A stretch of 7,149 nt of DNA from positions 1 to 7,149 of the forward strand of contig JAUIAA010000107.1 in the NCBI GenBank assembly GCA_030425715.1. Reading direction: 5' to 3'. This stretch comes from Bacteroidia bacterium (GTDB taxonomy: Bacteria > Bacteroidota > Bacteroidia > Flavobacteriales > Flavobacteriaceae). This document shows, piece by piece, positions 1-7,149 of this stretch (positions are counted from its first letter, which is position 1; each line of letters opens with the position of its first letter). Made by a program: the position numbers and the translations under genes. The notes below the pieces were generated by a model that was given only the letters and a program-made list of their open reading frames with translations, was not told the origin of the DNA and searched no databases.

Positions 1-1968
1 GATTTGGTTATCCTTGACAATATCTGCAATCTTAAGATTGAGCATGCCGCTTTGCTGGGTGCCCATTAAATCCCCCGGGCCACGGAGTTTGAGGTCTACT
101 TCGGCAATTTCAAAACCATCATTGGTGCTTACCATCGTTTGCAAGCGGGTTTTTGCGCCATCTGATAATTTAAAACTCGACATTAAAATACAATAGCTCT
201 GTTCTGCTCCCCTACCTACTCGACCTCTCAATTGATGTAGTTGTGACAAGCCAAATCGCTCTGCACTTTCGATTACCATCACACTAGCATTGGGTACATT
301 TACCCCAACTTCTATAACCGTGGTAGCCACCATAATTTGCGTTTCTTGATGGATAAAACGTTGCATTTCAAACTCTTTATCAGCTGCTTTCATCTTTCCA
401 TGGACAATACTTATTTGATAGTCTGGCATGGGAAACTCTCGCACTATGCTTTCATAACCATCCATTAAATCCTTATAATCCATTTTTTCAGATTCCTGAA
501 TCAACGGATACACAATATAAACTTGCCTTCCTTTTGCAATTTCTTCTTTTAAAAATTGAAACACACCCAACCTATTCTTATCAAATCTATGTAAAGTTTT
601 TACCGATTTTCTCCCTGGTGGTAACTCATCAATTACTGAGATATCCAAATCGCCATACACACTCATGGCCAAAGTTCGCGGTATTGGCGTTGCGGTCATT
701 ACTAAAATATGCGGAGGTAAAGTATTTTTCATCCAAATTTTGGCACGTTGTGCCACAACAAATCGGTGCTGTTCATCAATAATTGCTAGGCCCAAATTTT
801 TAAATTGCACCTTATCTTCTAGTAAAGCATGGGTTCCTATCAAAATATCTAAACTCCCTTTTTCTAAACTTTCGTGGATGGCTCTTCTGTCTTTTATTTT
901 AGTCGAACCCGTAAGTAAGGCTACCTTTATATCTGTTTTTTTCAACAACTCCGTAACAGCGTTAAAATGTTGTGTTGCTAAAATTTCTGTTGGTGCAATG
1001 AAGGCTGCCTGAAAATTATTATCGAGAGCCATTAAAATGGTCAAAACGGCAACCATGGTTTTACCAGAGCCTACATCGCCTTGTAACAAACGATTCATCT
1101 GCGCACCAGTATTCAAATCTTTTCTAATTTCTTTTACTACTCTTTTTTGTGCGTTGGTAAGTTCAAAAGGCAAGTGATTCTTATAAAATTTATTAAAATT
1201 ATCGCCAACTTTTTCAAAAACAAAACCTCTAATTTTATGTTGGCGCACAATTTTTTTTCGTATCAATTGCAATTGGATAAAAAACAGCTCTTCAAATTTT
1301 AAACGTTTTTGTGCCTTGGTAAGAAACTCATGATTTTTAGGAAAATGTATATGAAACATGGCTTCCCGTTTGCTTAGCAATTTCAATTCTTCAAGAATAT
1401 TTTCCGATAAAGTTTCTGCAAAATTACCACCAGTCTCTATAAACAATTGCTGCATTATTTTTTGCATCTGTTTATTACCCAATCCCTTGTTTACCAATTG
1501 TTCAGTTGATGGGTAAATTGGAAGCATTCCAGCTTGTAAACCTTTTTTGTAGTTGCTCAACAACTCCATATCGGGATGTGGCATACTTACCAAACCATTG
1601 TACCAATTTGTTTTTCCAAAAATTACATAGGGTACGTTTACTTTTAAAGCTTCTTTAATCCATTTTACACCCCTAAACCAAACCAATTCTAAGCTACCCG
1701 TTTCATCAATAAATGTAGCTACCAACCTACTTCCACGCTTTTGCTTTACGGTTTTAATAGCAGTAATTTTACCCACAATTTGTACTTCGGCACTATTGGC
1801 TTGCAGTTGTTTTATTTTAAAAAATTGACTTCTATCTATATATCTATTAGGAAAAAAATTAGCCAAATCAGCATAGGTATAAATTCCCAATTCTTTACCT
1901 AACAATTCGGCACGAGCTGGGCCTACGCCTTTTAAATATGCTATGGAAGTTTGTGGACTATTTGGCAT
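1..1968 (-). CDS. recG: ATP-dependent DNA helicase RecG (3' end beyond window)
   Basis: RecG is a monomeric superfamily 2 DNA translocase that remodels stalled replication forks and branch-migrates Holliday junctions in recombination and repair. The frame is open for 656 codons from ATG at 1968 to the left edge; RecG is usually about 700 residues, so some 45 C-terminal residues are missing. Visible in order: an N-terminal KGVGP helix-hairpin-helix-like motif (residues 13-17), a region of about 55-145 that should be the OB-fold wedge domain, Walker A GDVGSGKT (297-304), motif II DEQHRFG (398-404), motif III TATPIPRT (425-432), TTVIEVGV (549-556), motif VI QLRGRVGR (579-586) and the RecG-typical DLKLRGPGD (625-633) followed by GTQQSG. 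The start is the only ATG after an in-frame stop at 2005-2007. All helicase motifs are intact, so the protein should be active. It is transcribed divergently from the DUF2400 gene. Confidence 0.97.
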   Translation of the reverse strand, partial: MPNSPQTSIAYLKGVGPARAELLGKELGIYTYADLANFFPNRYIDRSQFFKIKQLQANSAEVQIVGKITAIKTVKQKRGSRLVATFIDETGSLELVWFRGVKWIKEALKVNVPYVIFGKTNWYNGLVSMPHPDMELLSNYKKGLQAGMLPIYPSTEQLVNKGLGNKQMQKIMQQLFIETGGNFAETLSENILEELKLLSKREAMFHIHFPKNHEFLTKAQKRLKFEELFFIQLQLIRKKIVRQHKIRGFVFEKVGDNFNKFYKNHLPFELTNAQKRVVKEIRKDLNTGAQMNRLLQGDVGSGKTMVAVLTILMALDNNFQAAFIAPTEILATQHFNAVTELLKKTDIKVALLTGSTKIKDRRAIHESLEKGSLDILIGTHALLEDKVQFKNLGLAIIDEQHRFVVAQRAKIWMKNTLPPHILVMTATPIPRTLAMSVYGDLDISVIDELPPGRKSVKTLHRFDKNRLGVFQFLKEEIAKGRQVYIVYPLIQESEKMDYKDLMDGYESIVREFPMPDYQISIVHGKMKAADKEFEMQRFIHQETQIMVATTVIEVGVNVPNASVMVIESAERFGLSQLHQLRGRVGRGAEQSYCILMSSFKLSDGAKTRLQTMVSTNDGFEIAEVDLKLRGPGDLMGTQQSGMLNLKIADIVKDNQI

Positions 1969-2047
1969 GGTGAAATTCTCGAATACGAAGATAATAAAAT
2001 CGAATTATAAAGCTATTTTTTTACTTTTACATTCCCAAACAAATACC
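1969..2047. promoter_or_regulatory. divergent intergenic spacer, candidate promoters for recG and DUF2400 gene
   Basis: This 79-base AT-rich spacer must hold the start signals of both divergent genes. On the minus strand 1993-1986 reads TATCTTCG, one mismatch from the Bacteroidota -7 box TAnnTTTG, about 17 bases before the recG start. On the plus strand 2022-2029 reads TACTTTTA, also one mismatch, about 18 bases before the DUF2400 start. No TTTG -33 element is seen at the usual distance for either, and such AT-rich DNA gives chance matches, so the exact boxes are tentative. Confidence 0.3.
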
Positions 2048-2239
2048 ATGCAAATAGATAACCTTAAGGAATTTTTAGAGGAAAAAGTAATACAATACAA
2101 CCAGCCCAAATTTATAGAAAGCGATCCTATACAAATTCCACACCTTTTTAACCAAAAAGAGGATATCGAAATTGCGGGATTTTTAACAGCTACTATATCT
2201 TGGGGCAACCGAAAAATGATTATCAAAAATGCCAACTAA
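2048..2239 (+). CDS. DUF2400 protein, N-terminal fragment (63 aa)
   Basis: This is the upstream piece of the interrupted gene, running from ATG at 2048 to TAA at 2237-2239. It contains the start of the family domain, including AGFLTATISWGNRK (residues 43-56), and ends at KNAN, in the middle of what should be a continuous helix-rich region. On its own it lacks about three quarters of the domain, so a stable independent function is doubtful. It would matter only if the two pieces associate, or if the stop is read through. Confidence 0.45.
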   Translation: MQIDNLKEFLEEKVIQYNQPKFIESDPIQIPHLFNQKEDIEIAGFLTATISWGNRKMIIKNAN

Positions 2240-2812
2240 ATGATGGCACTTTTGGGGAATACCCCATATGATTTTGTAATGAACCATCAAGAAAAAGATT
2301 TAGAGAGTTTACAAAATTTTAAACATCGAACCTTTAATGGTGAAGATTTTACCCATTTTATCAAAGCATTAAAAAATATGTACACCAAGCGTAACGGCTT
2401 GGAGCAAATATTTTCTAAAAATTTAAACAACAATAGTTTACAACTAAATATTCATCATTTAAAAACTATTTTTTTTGAAATACCACACCCTAACAGGGCA
2501 CAAAAACACGTTTCCGATCCCTTAAAAGGGTCGGCTGCAAAAAGAATAAATATGTTTTTAAGATGGATGGTAAGAAAGGACAATACGGGGGTTGATTTTG
2601 GTATCTGGAAAAACATTTCTCCAGCAAAACTTTCTTGTCCGCTAGACGTACATTCTGGTAATATTGCAAGAAAACTTGGTTTACTAACCCGAAAACAAAA
2701 TGATGCCAAGGCTTTGTTAGAATTAGATACAGCATTAAGAAAATTGGATGCCAAAGACCCAGTGAAATATGATTTTGCCCTTTTTGGATTGGGTGTTTTC
2801 GAAAAATTTTAA
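2240..2812 (+). CDS. DUF2400 protein, C-terminal fragment (190 aa)
   Basis: This downstream piece begins with two consecutive ATG codons immediately after the stop (TAAATGATG) and runs to the TAA at 2810-2812. Ribosomes ending at 2239 could in principle restart here, which would give a translationally coupled product. It holds most of the family domain: NTPYDFV (residues 7-13), SDPLKGSAAKRI (92-103), FLRWMVRKD (106-114), PLDVHSGNIARKLGLL (134-149) and DPVKYDFALFGLG (173-185). The last two stretches recall the pattern near the active site of HhH-GPD DNA glycosylases (PxDxH followed by an R-LG segment, then a G-rich end). That is my inference, not an established family assignment. Codon use and AT content look like the neighbouring genes. 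Confidence 0.55.
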   Translation: MMALLGNTPYDFVMNHQEKDLESLQNFKHRTFNGEDFTHFIKALKNMYTKRNGLEQIFSKNLNNNSLQLNIHHLKTIFFEIPHPNRAQKHVSDPLKGSAAKRINMFLRWMVRKDNTGVDFGIWKNISPAKLSCPLDVHSGNIARKLGLLTRKQNDAKALLELDTALRKLDAKDPVKYDFALFGLGVFEKF

Positions 2813-2957
2813 TCCACTTATAATCGATTAAAAAAGAGAATATTAGTATTTCATTTTTATAATACAAAATGCATTACAACACTTTTTAATTACTATCTTT
2901 GCAAACTTAAAAATCAACTCATTATTTTGCTGAAATTTTGGGTATAAAAGCATCAAA
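2813..2957 (+). promoter_or_regulatory. intergenic region with -7 box upstream of rsmB
   Basis: This 145-base AT-rich gap contains TATCTTTG at 2894-2901, a perfect match to the Bacteroidota -7 consensus TAnnTTTG. It lies 56 bases before the rsmB start, which leaves a leader of about 50 nucleotides. A TTTG or TTG -33 element is not obvious at 17-23 bases upstream. A short palindrome TAATCGATTA at 2821-2830 follows the DUF2400 stop, but it has no loop or GC-rich stem and does not make a convincing terminator. Confidence 0.45.
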
Positions 2958-4160
2958 ATGCGCTTACATAGAACCTTAGTATTTGCCGTAATAGACTCTT
3001 TAAATCAAATATTTAATGAAAATAAATATGCAGATAAAGTAGTTGAAAAAACTTTAAAACGCGATAAGAGGTGGGGCGTTAGAGATAGAAAATTTATTGC
3101 AGAAACCACCTATGAAATGGTGCGTTGGAAGCGGTTGTACAATGAAATTGCTGGAACCAAAGAACATTATACTACAGAAAATCTTTGGAAAAATTTTACG
3201 GTTTGGGCAATTTTAAAAGGGTATCAGTTACCAGATTGGAGTCAATTTGTAGGGGTGCCTGCAAGGAAGATTAAAGGTAAGTTTGACGAGGTTCAAAAAA
3301 TTAGAAAAATTAAGGAGTCTATTCCAGATTGGTTGGACGAATTAGGCGAAAAAGAACTAGGAAAAGATTGGGATGCCACAATCAAAGCATTAAACCAACC
3401 TGCTGAAGTTATATTAAGAACCAATACTTTAAAAACCAATAAAATTGCTTTAAAAAAGCAATTGCACAGTGAAAACATAGAAACTTTAGTTTCAAAAGAT
3501 TATCCAGATGCACTGGCTTTAGAAGAAAGGAAAAACGTGTTTCTAACAGAGGCTTTTAAAAAGGGTTATTTTGAAGTACAAGACGCTTCGTCTCAATTGG
3601 TAGCACCATTTTTAGAAGTTGAACCTGGCCTACGCGTGATTGACACCTGTGCAGGAGCTGGAGGAAAAACACTCCATCTGGCCGCTTTGATGCAAAACAA
3701 AGGCCAGATCATTGCCTTGGATATTTATGGCAATAAACTAAAAGAGTTAAAAAGAAGAGCAAAAAGAGCTGGTGCACATAATATTGAAACCCGAACCATT
3801 GAAGGTTCAAAAACCCTTAAAAAATTAAAAGGAACGGCAGATAGAGTTTTAATTGATGCACCTTGTAGCGGATTAGGGGTTTTAAAAAGGAATCCTGATG
3901 CCAAGTGGAAATTACAACCTGAATTTATTGAGGAAATTAAAAAAACACAGGCAGAGATTTTAGAAAACTATGCACAAATGGTAAAAAAGGGTGGTAAATT
4001 GGTATACGCCACCTGCTCTATATTGCCTTCTGAAAATGAAAAGCAAGTGGAAAAATTTCTTAAAAACAATACAGATTTCAAGTTGGTTCGTGAAAACAAA
4101 GTTTCTCCTGTAGATTCTGGGTATGATGGATTTTATATGGCATTATTAGAAAGAAACTAA
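2958..4160 (+). CDS. rsmB: RsmB/NOP2-family rRNA cytosine-C5 methyltransferase
   Basis: This is an S-adenosylmethionine-dependent RNA m5C methyltransferase; the E. coli relative RsmB methylates C967 of 16S rRNA. The 400 residues match the family in layout. The N-terminal ~150 residues resemble the NusB-like RNA-binding domain, with the pattern DRKFIAETTYEMVRW at 43-57. They are followed by PDALAL and VQDASSQL (207-214), the SAM-binding motif I DTCAGAGGKT (229-238), the acidic ALD at 253-255 that should hold the SAM ribose, motif IV DAPCSGLG (300-307) and motif VI ATCSI (351-355), ending in DGFYMALLERN. Both family cysteines are present: Cys353 (TCS, catalytic nucleophile) and Cys303 (PCS, product release). 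The start is the first ATG after an in-frame TGA at 2931-2933. The protein is complete. The family is certain; the exact rRNA target in this lineage is inferred from E. coli. Confidence 0.9.
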   Translation: MRLHRTLVFAVIDSLNQIFNENKYADKVVEKTLKRDKRWGVRDRKFIAETTYEMVRWKRLYNEIAGTKEHYTTENLWKNFTVWAILKGYQLPDWSQFVGVPARKIKGKFDEVQKIRKIKESIPDWLDELGEKELGKDWDATIKALNQPAEVILRTNTLKTNKIALKKQLHSENIETLVSKDYPDALALEERKNVFLTEAFKKGYFEVQDASSQLVAPFLEVEPGLRVIDTCAGAGGKTLHLAALMQNKGQIIALDIYGNKLKELKRRAKRAGAHNIETRTIEGSKTLKKLKGTADRVLIDAPCSGLGVLKRNPDAKWKLQPEFIEEIKKTQAEILENYAQMVKKGGKLVYATCSILPSENEKQVEKFLKNNTDFKLVRENKVSPVDSGYDGFYMALLERN

Positions 4161-4260
4161 CCTTGAATATTTATACTTACTTATCAACACTATCTCAACT
4201 AAAAAAAACGAAATATTTAAATTTGTATCCTTTAAAAATACATCCTTATAATCTTATAAA
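4161..4260 (+). promoter_or_regulatory. intergenic region with -7 box upstream of purL
   Basis: This 100-base gap contains TAAATTTG at 4218-4225, a full match to the Bacteroidota -7 box TAnnTTTG, 35 bases before the purL ATG. No clear -33 element is seen, and an A-tract (4201-4208) lies just upstream. I see no purine-riboswitch-like fold, no PurR-like operator and no GC-rich hairpin terminator for the gene before it. The match is short and the region is AT-rich, so a chance hit is possible. Confidence 0.45.
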
Positions 4261-7149
4261 ATGATCTATTTCTTTGTAAAAAACAGCACTGTATTTGCCG
4301 TTGCCTCCACCGTTCAATTTGATGCAGCCACCATTGAAAAGCTAATTTGGCTTTTTGGCAATGCAAAACAATTAAAGCAAACCGAAATTCAAGGGAGTTT
4401 TGTTGGCCCAAGAAGAGAAATGATTACCCCTTGGAGTACCAACGCTGTTGAAATTACCCAAAACATGGGTATCTCTGGCATTACTAGAATTGAAGAATTT
4501 TTTAAAAAAGAAAGTGCAAAACCAGATTTCGATCCAATGATCGAAAATTATTATAAAAACCTAGATCAAGAAATTTTTACAATAGACATCCAACCAGAGT
4601 CAATTATTGAAATTGATGATATTGCTAATTTTAATACCAAAGAAGGATTGTCATTAAGTGATGAAGAAGTTAAATATTTAGAAAACTTAGCAGTAAAAAT
4701 TGGTAGAAAACTTACAGATTCTGAAGTATTTGGTTTTTCTCAAATCAACTCAGAACACTGTCGTCATAAGATTTTTAACGGCACTTTTATAATTGATGGA
4801 GAGAAAAAAGAGAGTTCTTTATTTCAATTGATTCGTAAAACATCAGAAACACATCCAAACGGAATTGTATCGGCATACAAAGATAATGTTGCCTTTGTAA
4901 AAGGTCCAAAAGTGGAGCAATTTGCACCAAAATCGGCAGATAAACCTGATTTTTACGAAACGAAGGAGTTTGAATCAGTCATCTCATTAAAAGCAGAAAC
5001 CCACAACTTTCCAACAACAGTTGAACCTTTTAATGGTGCAGCTACTGGATCTGGTGGTGAAATTAGAGATAGATTGGCTGGCGGAAAAGGTTCTTTGCCT
5101 TTGGCAGGAACTGCAGTTTATATGACTTCTTACTCTAGATTATTAAAAAATCGTCCTTGGGAAACCATGGAAGAAAGAGATTGGCTTTACCAAACACCCA
5201 TAGATATTTTAATCAAAGCATCGAATGGTGCTTCCGATTTTGGAAACAAATTTGGCCAACCATTAATTTCTGGTTCTTTGTTAACTTTTGAATTTCAAGA
5301 AGAAAATAGAAAATTAGGCTTTGATAAAGTCATCATGCAAGCGGGTGGTATTGGATATGGCAAAGCAGATCAAGCCATAAAAGAAACACCAACTAAAGGA
5401 GATAAAATTGTTATCCTTGGTGGGGATAATTATAGAATTGGAATGGGCGGTGCAGCAGTATCTTCTGCAGATACTGGCGGAATGGACAGTCATTTAGAAT
5501 TGAACGCGGTACAACGCTCTAATCCAGAAATGCAAAAAAGAGCTGCAAATGCAATCCGTGGAATGGTAGAAAGTGACAATAATCCAATTGTTTCTATCCA
5601 TGACCATGGCGCTGGCGGACATCTAAATTGCTTGTCCGAACTTGTTGAAGATACAGGAGGTAAAATAGATTTAGACAAATTACCTGTTGGTGATAGCACT
5701 TTATCCGCAAAGGAAATAATAGGTAATGAATCGCAAGAACGTATGGGCTTGGTTATTCATGAAAAGGATAGTGCTTATTTAAAAAGGGTAGCCAATAGAG
5801 AACGATCTCCTATGTATACTGTTGGCGATGTAACCAACGATAATCAGTTTACTTTTGAATCGGCAACGACCGGAAAAAAACCTATGGATCTATCCATGGA
5901 AGATATGTTCGGTAGCTCTCCAAAAACCATAATGAACGATAAAACAGTCAAAAGAAATTATAGTTCTTTAACTTATACTGTAGATAAAATTCATCAATAC
6001 CTTGAAAATGTATTACAACTAGAAGCTGTGGCTTGTAAGGATTGGTTGACAAATAAAGTAGATAGATGCGTAGGTGGTAAGGTTGCCAAACAGCAATGTG
6101 CTGGACCTTTGCAATTGCCTTTAAATGACGTGGCGGTTATGGCGTTAGATTATAAAGGTAAAGAAGGAATTGCTACCAGTATTGGCCATGCACCAGTTGC
6201 AAGTTTAATTGATGAAGTTGCTGGGTCTCGAAACGCTATTGCAGAAGCCTTAACCAATTTAGTTTGGGCACCTTTGGAGGATAATTTACAATCTGTTTCC
6301 CTTTCGGCTAACTGGATGTGGCCTTGTAAAAATGAAGGAGAAGATACTAGATTATACAATGCTGTGCAGGCAGTTTCTGATTTTGCCATAGAATTGGGTA
6401 TCAATATTCCTACAGGAAAGGATTCCTTATCTATGAAACAAAAATACCCAAATGATGAGGTGATTGCTCCTGGTACAGTTATAATTTCAGCAGCAGCACA
6501 TTGCAATGATATTACAAAGGTGGTAGAGCCTGTTTTTCAAAAAAGTGGATTAAATAAAATTTACCATATTGATTTTTCTAACGATAATTTCAAACTGGGT
6601 GGTTCCTCTTTTGCACAAGCCGTAGCAGGCATTGGTAATGAAAGTCCAACAATTAAAGATGCTGCTAAATTTAAAAATGCTTTTCATACCATTCAACAAT
6701 TAATTAAAGAAGGTAGAATTTTAGCAGGACATGATATTTCAGCCGGTGGTATGCTTACTACTATTTTGGAAATGTGTTTTGCCCAAAATAATGTAGGAGC
6801 AAAAATTGATATTTCTGCTTTAGGCGAAAAAGATACCATTAAAACATTGTTTGCAGAAAATAGCGGTGTCATTATCCAATCTGCTGATGAAGAAATTGAA
6901 AATATTTTAGCTGCAAACGGAATTACATTTACCCATTTAGGAAATGCCGTTCGTGGTGAAGAAGTTACCATTATTCATAACGAAGAAAATTACACCTTCA
7001 ATGTACCGCATTTACGCGATGTTTGGTATAAAACTTCCTATTTGCTAGATAGCAAGCAAACTGATAAAGGTTTGGCCAAAGATCGCTTTGGCAATTATAA
7101 AAACCAAGAGTTAAAATTTGATTTTCCTAAACACTTTACAGGGAAATTA
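4261..7149 (+). CDS. purL: phosphoribosylformylglycinamidine synthase, long PurL type (3' end beyond window)
   Basis: FGAM synthase catalyses the fourth step of de novo purine synthesis: FGAR + ATP + glutamine to FGAM. The frame is open for 963 codons to the right edge. The long single-chain form is about 1,220 residues, so the missing ~260 should be the C-terminal class I glutamine amidotransferase domain. Visible: an N-terminal PurS-like region with FVGPRREMITPWST (48-61), the linker SEHCRH (164-169), ETHNFPT (246-252) and ATGSGGEIRD (261-270) of the first AIRS-like synthase half, HDHGAGG (447-453), then the second half with QCAGPLQLPL (612-621), PTGKDSLSM (717-725) and GHDISAGG (823-830). 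The ATG at 4261 is the first after an in-frame TAA at 4249-4251. The N-terminal layout already identifies the long type, unlike the small PurL that works with separate PurS and PurQ. No damage is seen in the visible part. Confidence 0.97.
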   Translation, partial: MIYFFVKNSTVFAVASTVQFDAATIEKLIWLFGNAKQLKQTEIQGSFVGPRREMITPWSTNAVEITQNMGISGITRIEEFFKKESAKPDFDPMIENYYKNLDQEIFTIDIQPESIIEIDDIANFNTKEGLSLSDEEVKYLENLAVKIGRKLTDSEVFGFSQINSEHCRHKIFNGTFIIDGEKKESSLFQLIRKTSETHPNGIVSAYKDNVAFVKGPKVEQFAPKSADKPDFYETKEFESVISLKAETHNFPTTVEPFNGAATGSGGEIRDRLAGGKGSLPLAGTAVYMTSYSRLLKNRPWETMEERDWLYQTPIDILIKASNGASDFGNKFGQPLISGSLLTFEFQEENRKLGFDKVIMQAGGIGYGKADQAIKETPTKGDKIVILGGDNYRIGMGGAAVSSADTGGMDSHLELNAVQRSNPEMQKRAANAIRGMVESDNNPIVSIHDHGAGGHLNCLSELVEDTGGKIDLDKLPVGDSTLSAKEIIGNESQERMGLVIHEKDSAYLKRVANRERSPMYTVGDVTNDNQFTFESATTGKKPMDLSMEDMFGSSPKTIMNDKTVKRNYSSLTYTVDKIHQYLENVLQLEAVACKDWLTNKVDRCVGGKVAKQQCAGPLQLPLNDVAVMALDYKGKEGIATSIGHAPVASLIDEVAGSRNAIAEALTNLVWAPLEDNLQSVSLSANWMWPCKNEGEDTRLYNAVQAVSDFAIELGINIPTGKDSLSMKQKYPNDEVIAPGTVIISAAAHCNDITKVVEPVFQKSGLNKIYHIDFSNDNFKLGGSSFAQAVAGIGNESPTIKDAAKFKNAFHTIQQLIKEGRILAGHDISAGGMLTTILEMCFAQNNVGAKIDISALGEKDTIKTLFAENSGVIIQSADEEIENILAANGITFTHLGNAVRGEEVTIIHNEENYTFNVPHLRDVWYKTSYLLDSKQTDKGLAKDRFGNYKNQELKFDFPKHFTGKL

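Larger units (their letters stand above)
2048..2812 (+). pseudogene. TIGR02757/DUF2400 family protein, interrupted by in-frame TAA
   Basis: Read through the TAA at 2237-2239, the frame gives 254 codons (63 + stop + 190), about the normal length for this family, whose function is unknown. Family-like stretches lie on both sides of the stop: SWGNRK (residues 51-56) before it, and NTPYDFV, SDPLKGSAAKRINMFLRWMVRKD-type sequence and PLDVHSGNIARKLGLL after it. There is no frame change, and no other stop before the normal end, so the lesion is one codon. A single base change (AAA, CAA or GAA to TAA) explains it. The ATG at 2048 is preferred over an in-frame ATG at 1943, because the latter would run back through the start of recG and adds nothing family-like. 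Whether it is a true pseudogene, a sequencing error or two coupled ORFs cannot be told from the sequence. Confidence 0.75.

Noticed and set aside
665..1012. Plus-strand open frame of 115 codons
   Set aside because: It lies wholly antisense to recG, whose helicase motifs are intact over the same bases; its translation has no recognisable domain.
1943..2047. Longer N-terminus for the DUF2400 protein starting at the ATG at 1943
   Set aside because: It would overlap the first codons of divergent recG, and the extra 35 residues show no family similarity; the ATG at 2048 gives the usual length.
2813..2835. Possible rho-independent terminator around the palindrome TAATCGATTA
   Set aside because: The palindrome has no loop, an AT-only stem apart from one CG step, and mismatches on extension; the A-run after it is not a T-tract on the transcribed strand.
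2490..2867. Minus-strand open frame of 125 codons
   Set aside because: It is antisense to the conserved DUF2400 coding sequence and resembles no known protein; it is a mirror of the AT-rich coding frame.
4161..4260. Purine riboswitch or PurR-type operator before purL
   Set aside because: No three-way-junction aptamer pairing and no clear inverted repeat could be found in this AT-rich leader.
5490..6971. Several minus-strand open frames of 69-118 codons inside purL
   Set aside because: They are shadows on the antisense strand of an intact, strongly conserved enzyme gene.

Overview
The window is AT-rich chromosomal DNA that looks like a member of the Bacteroidota, most likely the Flavobacteriia. 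Three things suggest this: the protein sequences read like that group's versions of RecG, RsmB, PurL and the DUF2400 family; purine synthesis uses the long PurL type; and two of the gene starts are preceded by matches to the Bacteroidota -7 promoter box TAnnTTTG. No mobile element, CRISPR array, tRNA, rRNA or phage gene was seen.

Layout: positions 1-1968 (minus strand) hold recG, an ATP-dependent branch-migration helicase whose last ~45 codons lie beyond the left edge. A 79-base divergent spacer separates it from a plus-strand gene of the TIGR02757/DUF2400 family (2048-2812). That gene is cut in two by an in-frame TAA at 2237-2239, followed directly by ATGATG in the same frame. After a 145-base gap comes an intact 400-residue RsmB/NOP2-type RNA cytosine-5 methyltransferase (2958-4160). 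After a further 100-base gap comes purL (4261 to beyond the right edge), with 963 of roughly 1,220 expected codons present; the missing part should be the glutaminase domain.

The genes are housekeeping functions (DNA repair, rRNA modification, purine synthesis) and do not form an obvious joint pathway. The plus-strand genes are separated by 100-145 bases, each gap holding a -7-like box, so separate transcription is more likely than one tight operon. I did not find a new biological system. The one real anomaly is the single stop codon inside an otherwise undamaged DUF2400 gene: a fresh pseudogene, a sequence error, or a gene split into two reading frames.
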